NCBI RefSeq assembly: GCF_002204745.1
Contig: NZ_NIRR01000021.1
Span: forward strand, 1-64,000
Origin: Hymenobacter amundsenii
Lineage (GTDB): Bacteria; Bacteroidota; Bacteroidia; Cytophagales; Hymenobacteraceae
Direction of reading: 5' to 3'
DNA length: 64,000 bases
Under the pieces are notes generated by a model. That model was not told the origin of the DNA. It saw nothing but the letters and a program-made list of their open reading frames with translations, and searched no databases. Shown here one piece after another: positions 8,826-17,734 of the stretch. The translations under genes were made by a program, and so were the position numbers. Position 1 is the stretch's first letter. Every line of letters starts with the position of its first letter.

Positions 8826-9518
8826 ATGGGAGCTCCACTCTATGATATAACTATATACTATGAGGGGATTATCATAGAGGATGCCCCCAAGAGTTGGGAT
8901 TTTAGACGAAAAGCGAATTTTATAGCTGATTTCTATCATGACCAATTAAACGGATACAAACCTCCAAAGACAGGAAAAATATGCGTGTCTTTTTCAGAGA
9001 ATGAATATATTAGAAAGCCGCATTACTTCGGTTCAATTTGCAGCTATGGCATTAATATAGATGCTAATAGGTATTTGAGTTTAACAGAAAATCAAAGGAA
9101 TGAATATATTCTTAACCTTTTGCATACAGCTACGATAGATTTAGCTGTTGTATACGGTTGGGATGCGAGCCTTTTCGAAGATGCTTATGAATATATCATA
9201 AAATCTAAATTTATATTTAAAAAGCAATACCCTAGTAAAAAATCTCGCGATAGAAAACATAGTGCGTGTATAGTGCTCGAAAAAACAGAAACTCATGCTT
9301 CTTTACGTGTACTGGTAAATGGAGTGAAGAAGGTTGATAGAATTATCTTGGAGAAAAATAATTGGTATTGGTGGGATAGTTCTTACGCTATTGCCAAGCA
9401 ATGCAAGTGGTTGAATAATGAGTCATTCGGAATTGATAAGAACGGTAAAGTATGCTATTTGTCTATTTCTGATAAAGAAGTTATAAGTAATCTTGTATTT
9501 AGGAGCAATGATTATTAA
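8826..9518 (+). CDS. AT-rich orphan protein, unknown function
   Basis: A 230-residue soluble protein, rich in Lys, Ile, Tyr and Asn, encoded by DNA far more AT-rich than its neighbours ruvB and queG; codon use differs accordingly. No signal peptide, membrane segment or known motif was found. The C-terminal third is Trp/Tyr-rich ([18 protein letters not shown]). Base composition and its position directly after the ruvB terminator suggest a single-gene acquisition by transfer. It ends 31 bases before the chosen queG start. Small AT-rich singletons of this kind are often immunity, toxin or phage genes, but nothing here proves that. Confidence 0.7.
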   Translation: MGAPLYDITIYYEGIIIEDAPKSWDFRRKANFIADFYHDQLNGYKPPKTGKICVSFSENEYIRKPHYFGSICSYGINIDANRYLSLTENQRNEYILNLLHTATIDLAVVYGWDASLFEDAYEYIIKSKFIFKKQYPSKKSRDRKHSACIVLEKTETHASLRVLVNGVKKVDRIILEKNNWYWWDSSYAIAKQCKWLNNESFGIDKNGKVCYLSISDKEVISNLVFRSNDY

Positions 9519-9549
9519 CGCTACTTTTGCTGTACCCCACCGCTCCGTA

Positions 9550-10491
9550 ATGCTGCCCACTGCCCAATACACTGCTTTCATCAAACGCCGGGCGGCGGAG
9601 CTGGGCTTTATGTACTGCGGTATTTCGAAGGCCGGGTTTCTGGAGGAAGAAGCCCCGCGCCTCGAAAACTGGCTCAACCAGAACATGCACGGCCAAATGG
9701 CCTACATGGCCAACCACTTTGATAAGCGCCTCGACCCGCGCCTGCTCGTGGATGGGGCTAAGTCGGTGATTTCGCTGCTGCTCAACTACTATCCGCCCGA
9801 GGAAACCCAGCAGCCCGAGGACACGCTCAAAGTCAGCAAGTACGCCTACGGCCGCGACTACCACTTCGTCATCAAGGATAAGCTCAAGGAGCTGCTCCAC
9901 GACATGCAGGCGGAAATCGGGGAGGTGGGCGGCCGTTGCTTCGTCGATTCGGCGCCGGTGATGGACAAGGCCTGGGCCAAAAAGAGTGGGCTGGGCTGGG
10001 TGGGCAAGAACTCCAACCTGATTACGCCCGGCGTGGGCTCGTTCTACTTCATTGCCGAGCTCATCGTAGACGTGCCCCTCGATTACGACGGCCCCATCAA
10101 GGACTACTGCGGCACCTGCACCAAGTGCGTGGACGCCTGCCCCACCCAGGCCATTACGGAGCCTTACGTGGTAGACGGCAGCAAGTGCATCAGCTACTTC
10201 ACCATCGAGCTCAAGGACCAGATTCCGCGCGAAGTGGACGGGCAGTTCGGCAACTGGGTGTTCGGCTGCGACATCTGCCAGGACGTGTGCCCCTGGAACC
10301 GCTTCGCCAAGCCCCACCAGGAACCCCAGTTCAACCCGCATCCGGGCCTGAAAGACCTCAGCCGCGGTGACTGGCAGGAGATTACGCACGAGCTGTTCTC
10401 GGAGCTGTTCCGGCAGTCGGCCGTGAAGCGCACGGGCTACGCGGGGCTACAGCGCAATATCCGGTTCGTAACGGGAGAACAGGATCGTTAG
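9550..10491 (+). CDS. queG: Epoxyqueuosine reductase QueG
   Basis: A 313-residue iron-sulfur, cobalamin-dependent enzyme for the last step of queuosine synthesis, reducing epoxyqueuosine to queuosine at the wobble base of certain tRNAs. Two [4Fe-4S] clusters are marked by [16 protein letters not shown] and, further on, [11 protein letters not shown]; the catalytic Asp lies in the conserved [13 protein letters not shown] segment. ATG 9550 was chosen because the next upstream ATG would overlap the preceding gene and add residues without family resemblance. The C-terminal HEAT-like tail of some homologues is absent, as in other short QueG proteins. Confidence 0.93.
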   Translation: MLPTAQYTAFIKRRAAELGFMYCGISKAGFLEEEAPRLENWLNQNMHGQMAYMANHFDKRLDPRLLVDGAKSVISLLLNYYPPEETQQPEDTLKVSKYAYGRDYHFVIKDKLKELLHDMQAEIGEVGGRCFVDSAPVMDKAWAKKSGLGWVGKNSNLITPGVGSFYFIAELIVDVPLDYDGPIKDYCGTCTKCVDACPTQAITEPYVVDGSKCISYFTIELKDQIPREVDGQFGNWVFGCDICQDVCPWNRFAKPHQEPQFNPHPGLKDLSRGDWQEITHELFSELFRQSAVKRTGYAGLQRNIRFVTGEQDR

Positions 10492-10553
10492 CGCTGGCCA
10501 AACCTCAGGGCGCAGATACGGCTCCTCTTAATGGCTCCGCTGACAAAAACAGA

Positions 10554-10609
10554 GCACCGGAGCCGGGCGCGGGCTCCGGCAGTAGCGGAGCGACGCCCGA
10601 CTCCGGTGC
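10554..10609. repeat. 16-bp inverted repeat between convergent genes
   Basis: The arms at 10554-10569 and 10594-10609 match with one mismatch around a GC-rich, itself foldable loop. It lies between queG and the small minus-strand gene and may end transcription from either side, although no T tract follows. Confidence 0.6.
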
Positions 10610-10641
10610 GGAGTAAGGGGGCAAGTGAAAGACGAAAAATA

Positions 10642-10836
10642 CTAGGCTACCGTGGGCTGGGTGAACACCCGGTTCAGCAAGCGGTGGTAGAGGACCGAGA
10701 ACTGCTGGTAGCACCAGGCTTTCAGTTCCGAAAGCTCGGCGGGCACCAAGGTCCGCAGCGCTTTTCGTAGTTCTTTCTCAAAGAGAATTTTATCGAAGCT
10801 CACCTTGAGCAAAATGGTTTTAGCATATTCCAGCAT
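10642..10836 (-). CDS. Small conserved hypothetical protein (64 residues)
   Basis: Starts MLEYAKTILLKVSFDK and continues with the basic amphipathic stretch LFEKELRKALRTL. Small proteins with this beginning recur in Bacteroidota, which is why this start was chosen over the longer frame, whose added 72 residues look like untranslated DNA. One amphipathic helix and a hydrophobic C-terminal half suggest a peripheral membrane or protein-binding role. It is monocistronic. Confidence 0.65.
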   Translation of the reverse strand: MLEYAKTILLKVSFDKILFEKELRKALRTLVPAELSELKAWCYQQFSVLYHRLLNRVFTQPTVA

Positions 10837-11034
10837 AGCGTTAAAGGGGTTAAGATGGGTGGGAAGGAAAGTAGGAAAGGACGGAGATAGGGCAGTAAAG
10901 CGCAGTAAACAGGCACTTGTACGCAAGTGGTGTAAAAAGGCTTGGTAAGTGCAGAATCCTTTTGCTCTGCTCTTGAAAGATACAAAAAAATGACTGCCTA
11001 ATGCAAGTACTATTATTAGCTGGCCAGCATGAAA

Positions 11035-11060
11035 AAAGGAGCGTGTTCCCACGCTCCTTT
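11035..11060 (-). terminator. Terminator of the first ferritin-like pair
   Basis: An 11-bp perfect stem with a TTCC loop. Read on the minus strand it ends in a run of T, about 50 bases past the stop of the gene at 11111-12037. Confidence 0.85.
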
Positions 11061-11110
11061 CTGAGGCAAAGATCTGATCCGCTGGTTTCCTTAGCGTGAG
11101 GCCTGCGTTA

Positions 11111-12037
11111 CTAATAGGTAAACAAATCGGCCAGATTCGTATACACGATGGCGTCGAAGGGCTCGTCGAAAGCCTCGGCTACTTTTTCGAGAATACCCGC
11201 CGGAGTTAGCGGCGGTGTGCCCACATTAATGGGCAGCGTAGAACTGAAGGGTACTGATACAGTGGCGGCCGCAACGGTAGCCGTAGCCGTTGTAGTATAT
11301 ACCTGCACGGTGTTCGATTCGCCTTCGTATACTTTGGCTGCAACTGTGCCAGCCGTTGTGATGGCCGCGTCGGCTGGGCTTACCCAGCTCTTGACGGTTG
11401 CCCCGCGCTGCCGCCGCATGGTCCGGATGTGCGAAGCGTGCCGCGCCTCTACCGACTGCGCCCGCACAACGGCTTCGAACAGGTAACCGTCGTTGCGCAC
11501 GTATTCGGCTTGGCCCAGCAGGGCCCGCCCGCCGGCGTCTTCCAGCAACTGGGCTACCCGCAGAAACGTATCGGGGCTGGTTTGCAGGTCGGGGTAGAGT
11601 GCGGCCTTCGTACCGTTTTTGCTGCCCGTGAAGTCGTAGCGCGGGGCGGTTGGCAGGGTGGCACCGCCATCGGTTATCAGCTTCGAAAACAGCGCCACGC
11701 GCAAGGCTTCCTGTTGCTGCAAGGTCTGGACGGCCGTTTTTTCGGTGGCCGAGAGCGGCACGGCCGCTACGCCGGCCACCAGGCCCAAGGCCTGGGAATA
11801 GAATTCGTTTTCGAATACTGAAATCTGGCGGGCCAGTAACAGTACGTCGAGGCGGGTGCGCGTATCCTGGGGGGCAGCGGCGGCGGGCTGGGGTAGGGCG
11901 CCGGCGAATAGCAGGGCCGGCAGTAGGGCAGTGCCAGCCTGGCCCAGGCGCCCGAGAGCAGCGCGGCGCGGTGCGGCAGCGGGCAAAGCAGTAGTATCAA
12001 GATCGGCCAGCCGGGCCAGCAGGTTCAAAAAATCCAT
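11111..12037 (-). CDS. Secreted ferritin-like protein with altered metal site
   Basis: A 308-residue relative of the Ferritin_2 family (PF13668, which includes plant desiccation-related proteins). A leader of about 25 residues precedes a twin-arginine-like signal (PRRAALGRLGQAG) and hydrophobic stretch. The four-helix core is marked by FENEFYSQAL, LLEDAGGRALL and SVEARHASHIRTMR. The second-helix ExxH motif kept in the other three paralogues reads EALR here, so one metal ligand is lost. A Thr/Val-rich C-terminal extension follows. It is downstream partner of the gene at 12058-12786 (21-base gap) and pairs as that gene's counterpart of 12993-13799. Metal binding is inferred from family. Confidence 0.8.
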   Translation of the reverse strand: MDFLNLLARLADLDTTALPAAAPRRAALGRLGQAGTALLPALLFAGALPQPAAAAPQDTRTRLDVLLLARQISVFENEFYSQALGLVAGVAAVPLSATEKTAVQTLQQQEALRVALFSKLITDGGATLPTAPRYDFTGSKNGTKAALYPDLQTSPDTFLRVAQLLEDAGGRALLGQAEYVRNDGYLFEAVVRAQSVEARHASHIRTMRRQRGATVKSWVSPADAAITTAGTVAAKVYEGESNTVQVYTTTATATVAAATVSVPFSSTLPINVGTPPLTPAGILEKVAEAFDEPFDAIVYTNLADLFTY

Positions 12038-12057
12038 GGGCAGGGAGAAAGCGCGGC

Positions 12058-12786
12058 TTAAAGCAGCATAAGGTTATCGGCCACCAGCACTACGGGCAAG
12101 AGCGGGGCAATGAGGGCAGCCACTTCCGTCGGCGTTTTCAGCACGCTGAGGCCGGCCAGGCTACCGGAGGCTACGATTACTTCGGGGCCGGCAAAAGAAT
12201 TGGGCTCGGCCTGGTCGCGTACGAAAGCTGCGTGCCGGGCTTCCACGGAGCCTATCTTGGCAAGCAGGCGCAGGTAGGTCAGGTTGCTGAAGCGGCGCAG
12301 CAAGCCGTTGTAGGCCGCTACGCCAAGGTCTTCGAGCGTGCGGGCCGCCGCGTACACCCCGGCCCGGGTAGTAAGGGTGTAGGCCGTAAAGTTGAATTCG
12401 AACGGGACGGGCAGCGCGGCGTCGTAGGCATTAGCGGCCAGCACGGATTTGAAGAACTCGCGGTGAATGACTTCGTGGTCGCGCAGATCAATGAAGGCGG
12501 CCTTGTCGGCGGCGGTGAAATCGGCAGGAAAGGCGGTTACTACCTTCTGATAGAAAGCGGCCTCAATCTGCTCAAGCAAATATGCGAAGTTAAGCAGGCC
12601 ATTGTCGTCGCCCGTTAAGGTAAGCGTGGCGACGGCGTTGGGGCCGGGTGTTGGGTTTGGGTTATCATCTTTGCCACAACCGGCCAGCACCAGCGCCGAT
12701 GAAGCAGCAGTGGCTCCGGCTACCCGGAGAAAAGAGCGGCGGCGCAGGGTGCGCCCCAGAAAAGAAGGTACTACGGAATCAGACAT
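12058..12786 (-). CDS. Ferritin-like lipoprotein (Ferritin_2 family)
   Basis: A 242-residue exported protein starting MSDSVVPSFLG. The signal has a twin-arginine-like RRRSFLRVAG, a hydrophobic core and lipobox LAGC, so it is probably a folded-exported lipoprotein. The ferritin-like bundle shows the expected ligands: LEQIEAAFY, DHEVIHREFF (ExxH), LEDLGVAAY and SVEARHAAF. Family members are linked to desiccation and stress tolerance in plants; the bacterial role is not established. It heads the first gene pair and resembles the gene at 13828-14565, implying duplication of a two-gene unit. Longer starts add only basic residues. Confidence 0.82.
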   Translation of the reverse strand: MSDSVVPSFLGRTLRRRSFLRVAGATAASSALVLAGCGKDDNPNPTPGPNAVATLTLTGDDNGLLNFAYLLEQIEAAFYQKVVTAFPADFTAADKAAFIDLRDHEVIHREFFKSVLAANAYDAALPVPFEFNFTAYTLTTRAGVYAAARTLEDLGVAAYNGLLRRFSNLTYLRLLAKIGSVEARHAAFVRDQAEPNSFAGPEVIVASGSLAGLSVLKTPTEVAALIAPLLPVVLVADNLMLL

Positions 12787-12931
12787 ACGCAGAAATAAAC
12801 GCGGCGGAAAGTGGCCCAACGCAGGCCGCAGTTTCCCGGATACCAAAGGTACTCCTTAGAACCGGGATGCCCTACCACCCGGATGCCGGCCGCCGCCAAA
12901 TGGTTGCGCCGGCTCATTGATTGGGTACAAA

Positions 12932-12964
12932 AAAAGAGCCGTTCCACAAGGGAACGGCTCTTTT
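12932..12964 (-). terminator. Terminator of the second ferritin-like pair
   Basis: A 14-bp perfect stem (AAAAGAGCCGTTCC and its complement) with a short loop. T runs flank both sides, so it could act both ways, but it sits just after the stop of 12993-13799. Confidence 0.88.
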
Positions 12965-12992
12965 ACTATTGATGCATTGGAAAGCGAGAAGC

Positions 12993-13799
12993 TTAGGCAA
13001 TCAAACCTCCAGCACGCGAAGCATCAGTTACTTCAGCCATCGTCAGGACTTCGTCAAACGAAGCAGCTGCGTCGTTGGCAGTGTAAGGCGTACCAAGCTG
13101 AGTGGTGATATTAACACCCGACTGGATGATATTGTCCTCACGGGGAGAAGTAGAACCGGTGTATACCGGACCCAGCGGAGCTGGCAGGCTCGAAGCCGAA
13201 GCCGGAATCCAAGGCGTCTGGCCGCGCATGGTACGGATGTGGGCCGCGTGGCGAGCTTCTACCGAGTGAATCTGGAGGGCTACCTGGAGCAGGGCGCTAT
13301 TGCTCATCAGATTTCCAGCCTGACCCTTGTAGGCCCGAACACCGGTGTCTTCCAGCGCTTGAGCTACTACCAACTGCGTGTCGTAGTCAGCAGGGAAGGC
13401 CGACGTTTTGAATTTTATACCTGTTCTAGGGGTGCCATTCAAAGACCTGATAGTGTCGGAGAGCAGCTTTACGTGGGCCGTCTCGTGCTTCAAAATGAGG
13501 GCAATAGCACCAGCGGGAGCACCAGCAGGTACTTTGCCGGCGGCAGTCATCTGCTTGTAGAAATCCTCTTCCAGCAGCTCCAGGGTAAGAGCATAGTTAA
13601 GGACTTCAAGAATGCTGGGGGCAGCAGTCTGGCCGTATGCTTTCGAGAACAGCGAGGCTACGAAAACCGGAGCAGCAGCCAGGGCACCTTTCTTAGCGGT
13701 ATTGCCAAGGCCTTTGAATACAGCACGGCGGGAATCAAAACGGCCAAGTACGTCGGCGTCTACCTCCGAGAGTTGTTCAATAATGCGAAGTATGTTCAT
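12993..13799 (-). CDS. Secreted ferritin-like protein (Ferritin_2 family)
   Basis: A 268-residue protein with a leader of about 22 residues before a twin-arginine-like signal (SRRAVFKGLGNTAKKG) and a hydrophobic stretch ending near AYGQTAAP. The bundle carries LELLEEDFY, LKHETAHVKLL (ExxH), LEDTGVRAYKG and SVEARHAAHIRTMR, so all expected acidic and His ligands are present. A C-terminal extension of about 70 residues resembles the tail of the paralogue at 11111-12037 only in general make-up. It follows its lipoprotein partner by 28 bases and forms an operon with it. Confidence 0.84.
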   Translation of the reverse strand: MNILRIIEQLSEVDADVLGRFDSRRAVFKGLGNTAKKGALAAAPVFVASLFSKAYGQTAAPSILEVLNYALTLELLEEDFYKQMTAAGKVPAGAPAGAIALILKHETAHVKLLSDTIRSLNGTPRTGIKFKTSAFPADYDTQLVVAQALEDTGVRAYKGQAGNLMSNSALLQVALQIHSVEARHAAHIRTMRGQTPWIPASASSLPAPLGPVYTGSTSPREDNIIQSGVNITTQLGTPYTANDAAASFDEVLTMAEVTDASRAGGLIA

Positions 13800-13827
13800 G
13801 ATGGAGTGTCGTTAGGAGGAGGAGGAA

Positions 13828-14565
13828 TTACTTGCCGACTTGCGAGGCGTCGAGCTTCACTTTGATGAAGGGCTGGGCCGCCGCGATTACAGCTACTGGC
13901 TCCATTGCCTTATCGAGACCCGTAACGGGGTCAATAATGCTGTCGTCGGCGAACGAACCGTTAGAAATCAGGTCGCGCACATAAGCAGCATGACGGGCTT
14001 CTACCGATACAATCTGACCAGCAATTACCAAGTAAGCAGGGTTCTTGAGGTACTTACCGGCACCGTTGTAAGCAGCTACGCCGAGGTCTTCGAACGTTTT
14101 GGCGGTAGCCAGTACCGAAGCCCGCTTGGTGAAGTCAATCGAGCCGAAGTTCAAATCGGCAGCACCCAGCGTTGGAATAATCTTGCCGGGAGCGTCGCGG
14201 TTGATGGCGGCCTTGAAGAAGTCGCGGTGAATAGCTTCGTGGGCCGCTACTTGGTTGAAGTAATCCTTCTCAGTAGCCGAGAAGTCGGCAGCCGGAGTAG
14301 CTTTTACCTGGGCATAGAAAGCAGCTTCGAGTTGCTCAAGCGCATAAGCGTAGTTGAGAACACCAACATCGCCGGAACCCAGGCTTACCGTACCACTTGC
14401 CGGCGTTACGTTGGTATTATCGTCGTCGTCGCAGCCCGAGAGCAACAGTGCCGTAGCACCAGCCGTGGCGCCAGCGTACATGAAAAAGGAGCGGCGCTTA
14501 ATGGGCGTGTACAGCGGCTTAGCGAATTCCGCTTCGTCGCTGGCGTTTTGCGTGATGTTGGACAT
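13828..14565 (-). CDS. Ferritin-like lipoprotein (Ferritin_2 family)
   Basis: A 245-residue exported protein starting MSNITQNASDEAEF. KRRSFFMYAGATAG followed by the lipobox LSGC and an Asp run mark a lipoprotein, perhaps sent through the Tat route. Bundle ligands are visible in LEQLEAAFY, AHEAIHRDFF (ExxH), FEDLGVAAYNG and SVEARHAAYVRD. First gene of the operon 14565-12993; the 339-base region upstream should carry its promoter. Strong motif similarity to 12058-12786 shows common descent. ATG 14565 is preferred because the signal then begins at a usual distance. Confidence 0.85.
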   Translation of the reverse strand: MSNITQNASDEAEFAKPLYTPIKRRSFFMYAGATAGATALLLSGCDDDDNTNVTPASGTVSLGSGDVGVLNYAYALEQLEAAFYAQVKATPAADFSATEKDYFNQVAAHEAIHRDFFKAAINRDAPGKIIPTLGAADLNFGSIDFTKRASVLATAKTFEDLGVAAYNGAGKYLKNPAYLVIAGQIVSVEARHAAYVRDLISNGSFADDSIIDPVTGLDKAMEPVAVIAAAQPFIKVKLDASQVGK

Positions 14566-14904
14566 AAGAAAAGTAATTGGGTGAAAAATGAAGACAATAG
14601 TCATCCGCCTGCCACAGAGCAGAGTTTTAATAACCGATAGGTTAAGAAAACCAGGGGTGGAGGTGGTTCGAGATGAATTACGGCTCAGTTGCTCCTGCGG
14701 ATTCTAAAAAGCCTAAATTATGTTAGGCCTATTTTGTAATTGATTTACTTAATATTACTGGTTTGCATACCGAAGCCGGGGGATTTTAGGTGAGGATAAG
14801 CCCAATGTTGAAGGCAGTAAAACCTGGTTTGGTCGGCACGATTAGTGTGGCGGGGGCGGCAGGCTTTTTCTGTAGCTTTGCATCCCATCCGCTGTTATCG
14901 GCCC
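14566..14904. other. Divergent intergenic region (339 bp)
   Basis: The region separates the ferritin-like operon from batD. It is AT-rich in the middle and holds a TAGCTTTG box for batD at 14873-14880. No gene is seen, and no clear consensus promoter for the ferritin-like operon was found. Confidence 0.6.
14873..14880 (+). promoter_or_regulatory. Putative -7 box upstream of batD
   Basis: TAGCTTTG matches TAnnTTTG 24 bases before the start codon. No clear TTG element is found at the usual distance. Confidence 0.35.
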
Positions 14905-16374
14905 ATGCGTTTTCTACTGGTCGTGCTTTGTTGGTTGCTACCGGGTATCGAGGCCGCGGTCTGGGCCCAGGTGAGCCCACCCAACGCTGAAATTGAGCTG
15001 GGGCGGGCGAGTTTCCCGCTCAACGAGTACTACACCATCAGCTTCCACTTGCGCGGGGCCCCGCTGGAACGTTATTCGGCCTTCCCCGACTTCGAAGGGT
15101 TCAAGAAAAGCGGTAAGTCGAGCACCACCACCACCCGCATCGTCAATGGCCAGACGACCGTCGAGCTCACCATTACGCAGCGCTACGCGGCGTTTGCCGA
15201 GGGCGAGTTTAAGCTCCCGCCTTTCACCATGAAGGTTAATGGGCTGGTGCTGGAATCGGGCGGGGCCACGCTTACCGTCGGGCCCCAGCAAACCGTTCCC
15301 GCGCCAGTTCCCGGGGCCGCCCCGCCGCAGGGCCTCGGCCTGCTCGACCAGCTCTTTGGCAAGCCCAAGCCCCAAGACTACGTGGAGCCCCAGGACCAGG
15401 CGTTTCTGGCCATAGCTACCGATAAGGAGCGCGTGTTCGTAGGTGAGGGCCTGCACGTGGCCCTGTATTTCTACCTGCGGCCCGAAGACCAGGCGGTGCT
15501 CGATTTTTACAACTTTGCTGCCCAGCTGCCCGCCATTATTCGCCAGCTGCGCCAGCGCACGGTGTGGGAGGAGAGCTTCGATGAGCTGGAGATAATACCC
15601 GAAACCGTGACCGTGGGGGGGAAGCCCTTTCTGCGCTACCGCCTCTGGGAAGCCGAATTGTACCCGCTCAACAGTCAGCCGCTGGCTTTTCCGGCCGTGG
15701 AGCTGCAGATGCTCAAATACAAAGTGGCCAAAAAGCCCGCCGCGGGCCTCGACAACCGGCTGGAGGGCTATAAAACCTACCGCTCGGCTCCGCGCACGGT
15801 GCCCGTGCTGGCGTTGCCGCCCCACCCCTTGCGCGACCAAGTACCGGTGGGTAATTACGAGCTCAAGGAGTTTCTCGACCGCACTACCTTCCGCACCGGC
15901 CGCACGTTTGCCTACACGTTTGGGCTCGAAGGCGAAGGCAACCTGGCGGCCGTGAACCTCGCGGCCCCGGCGCCCCCAACCGGGCTGGAGCTCTATGGCC
16001 CCGAGGTGCAGCAGACCCTGACCCGGGAAAATGGCCGGGTAGGCGGGCGCAAGAGCTTCCGATTCCGGCTCGTGGCCCGGCAGGCTGGCCCCGTCCGCCT
16101 CGACACGCTGTTTCAACTCATCGTCTTCAACCCTACTACCGTGCACTACGACACCCTCCGCTCGCGGCTGCGGCCCGTAGTGGGCGGCCCCGAGCGAAGT
16201 GCCGTCACCATCCGCCGCGACCCCGCCGACCCCTTCTACCGCGAAGCCCTGGCCGATGCCGACGCCACCCCCCAGCCCCGCAACGCCTATGGCGTCGTCC
16301 GCCGCTATGCCAACCTGTTTCTGGGCGTACTTATGGCCTTCGCGCTACTGGGCTGGTGGCGGGCCCGGCGGTGA
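14905..16374 (+). CDS. batD: BatD-family (oxygen tolerance) membrane protein
   Basis: A 489-residue protein with an N-terminal signal peptide (MRFLLVVLCWLLPG), beta-rich repeats through the periplasmic region, and a final membrane anchor near residues 468-485 followed by basic residues. Early landmarks (LGRASFPLNEYYTISF, FPDFEGFKKSGKSSTTTTRIV) are typical of Bacteroidota BatD (PF13584). BatD normally works with BatA-BatE proteins at the inner membrane in aerotolerance or stress, but no bat partner is adjacent, so this is a solitary paralogue. ATG 14905 gives a proper signal; the longer frame does not. Confidence 0.82.
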   Translation: MRFLLVVLCWLLPGIEAAVWAQVSPPNAEIELGRASFPLNEYYTISFHLRGAPLERYSAFPDFEGFKKSGKSSTTTTRIVNGQTTVELTITQRYAAFAEGEFKLPPFTMKVNGLVLESGGATLTVGPQQTVPAPVPGAAPPQGLGLLDQLFGKPKPQDYVEPQDQAFLAIATDKERVFVGEGLHVALYFYLRPEDQAVLDFYNFAAQLPAIIRQLRQRTVWEESFDELEIIPETVTVGGKPFLRYRLWEAELYPLNSQPLAFPAVELQMLKYKVAKKPAAGLDNRLEGYKTYRSAPRTVPVLALPPHPLRDQVPVGNYELKEFLDRTTFRTGRTFAYTFGLEGEGNLAAVNLAAPAPPTGLELYGPEVQQTLTRENGRVGGRKSFRFRLVARQAGPVRLDTLFQLIVFNPTTVHYDTLRSRLRPVVGGPERSAVTIRRDPADPFYREALADADATPQPRNAYGVVRRYANLFLGVLMAFALLGWWRARR

Positions 16375-16468
16375 ATGAGTAATTGAGGGTAGCAGAACGT
16401 TGTGCTACGCCCAGCATGCGCGTTGTACTTTTACGCTCCGTCTATTCATTTATTCACCCACCGCCCGC

Positions 16469-17548
16469 ATGAACACTTTTGGCCGCCTGTTTCGCATTAC
16501 CACGTTTGGAGAGTCGCATGGGCCGGGAATTGGGGTGGTGATTGACGGATGCCCAGCCGGGCTGCCCGTGGCCGACGAGCAGATTCAGGCGGCCCTGGAC
16601 CGCCGCCGTCCGGGCCAGTCGGAACTGACGACGCCCCGCGCCGAGGCCGACCGGGTGGAGGTACAGTCGGGTATTTTCCGGGGCGAAACCACCGGCACGC
16701 CCATCAGCCTGTATATCCGCAACCAAGACCAGCACAGCCACGACTACTCCCACATCGAGCACGCCTACCGCCCCTCGCACGCCGACTACACCTACGACCA
16801 GAAATACGGCCGCCGCGATTTCCGGGGCGGGGGCCGCAGCTCGGCCCGCGAAACGGCCGCCCGCGTAGCCGCCGGGGCCGTGGCCCAGCAGCTGCTCAAC
16901 CAGCACAATATTAAAGTAGACAGCTACGTGTCGCAGGTGGGCGCGGTGGCCGTGCCGGTGGGTTACGAGCAGCTGGATCTGGGGCTGATTGATACCAACA
17001 TGGTCCGCTGCCCGCATCCCGAAACGGCCGAGCGCATGGCCGACCTTATCCGCCAGACCCGCGACCGGCACGATACGGTAGGCGGCCTCGTGACGGGGGT
17101 AGTACGGGGCCTGCCCGTCGGCCTCGGCGAGCCAGTGTTCGACAAGCTGCACGCCGAGCTGGGCCGGGCCATGCTGGGCATCAATGCCGTGAAGGGGTTC
17201 GAGTACGGCTCGGGCTTCGCCGGCACGCTGCTGTTCGGCTCCGAGCACAACGACCCTTTCTACACCGACGAGGCCACCGGCCAGGTCCGCACCCGCACCA
17301 ACCACTCCGGTGGCATCCAGGGCGGCATCAGCAACGGCCAGGACGTGTATTTCCGGGTCGCCTTCAAGCCTGTGGCCACTATTCTGCAACCCCAAAGCAC
17401 CATCAACGACCAAGGCGAAGCCGTGACGCTGGCCGGCCGCGGCCGCCACGACCCCTGCGTGCTGCCCCGGGCCGTGCCCATCGTGGATGCCATGACCAGC
17501 CTCGTGCTGGCCGATATGCTGCTTCGGGCCCGGGCGAATAAGGTTTAA
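16469..17548 (+). CDS. aroC: Chorismate synthase
   Basis: A 359-residue enzyme for the last shikimate-pathway step: removal of phosphate from 5-enolpyruvylshikimate-3-phosphate to give chorismate, using reduced FMN. Family signatures are present: [18 protein letters not shown] near the start, the central [20 protein letters not shown] motif and C-terminal [15 protein letters not shown]. Length is normal. ATG 16469 gives the usual [10 protein letters not shown] start; the preceding in-frame residues are unlike the family. No other aromatic-biosynthesis gene is nearby. Confidence 0.97.
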   Translation: MNTFGRLFRITTFGESHGPGIGVVIDGCPAGLPVADEQIQAALDRRRPGQSELTTPRAEADRVEVQSGIFRGETTGTPISLYIRNQDQHSHDYSHIEHAYRPSHADYTYDQKYGRRDFRGGGRSSARETAARVAAGAVAQQLLNQHNIKVDSYVSQVGAVAVPVGYEQLDLGLIDTNMVRCPHPETAERMADLIRQTRDRHDTVGGLVTGVVRGLPVGLGEPVFDKLHAELGRAMLGINAVKGFEYGSGFAGTLLFGSEHNDPFYTDEATGQVRTRTNHSGGIQGGISNGQDVYFRVAFKPVATILQPQSTINDQGEAVTLAGRGRHDPCVLPRAVPIVDAMTSLVLADMLLRARANKV

Positions 17549-17561
17549 GCGTTTAGCCGAG

Positions 17562-17626
17562 AGCTATTAGCTGTTAGCTTTTTCGTTGAACGGAAGCTGA
17601 CAGCTATCAGCTAATAGCTAAAAGCT
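17562..17626. repeat. AGCTNNN heptad arrays (3 and 5 units)
   Basis: AGCT occurs at exact 7-base intervals at 17562-17579 (three units) and again at 17595, 17602, 17609, 17616 and 17623 (five units). The two arrays lie about 16 bases apart and can pair as an inverted repeat. The same periodic motif is found at 21697, 24757 and 24880. Confidence 0.85.
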
Positions 17627-17637
17627 ATACATAAAGC

Positions 17638-17645
17638 TACCTTTG
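17638..17645 (+). promoter_or_regulatory. Putative -7 box upstream of nfu
   Basis: TACCTTTG fits TAnnTTTG and lies 89 bases before the nfu start, just after the AGCTNNN arrays. No TTG is seen at the usual distance upstream. Confidence 0.35.
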
Positions 17646-17734
17646 CAACTATTACCGCCCCAGGCGGTTTTAGGTATTCAGGCCGACCACAAAATGGCCG
17701 TTTTTTCTCCCGCTTGTCTCCAAGTCTTTCAAAC

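Noticed and set aside
12921..13865. Long open frame (314 codons) on the plus strand across a ferritin-like gene
   Set aside because: It is antisense to a gene with clear ferritin ligands, signal and terminator, and its own translation lacks any coherent pattern.
14938..16146. 402-codon minus-strand frame across batD
   Set aside because: GC-rich codon structure of batD leaves the opposite strand open; the product is low-complexity with no domain.
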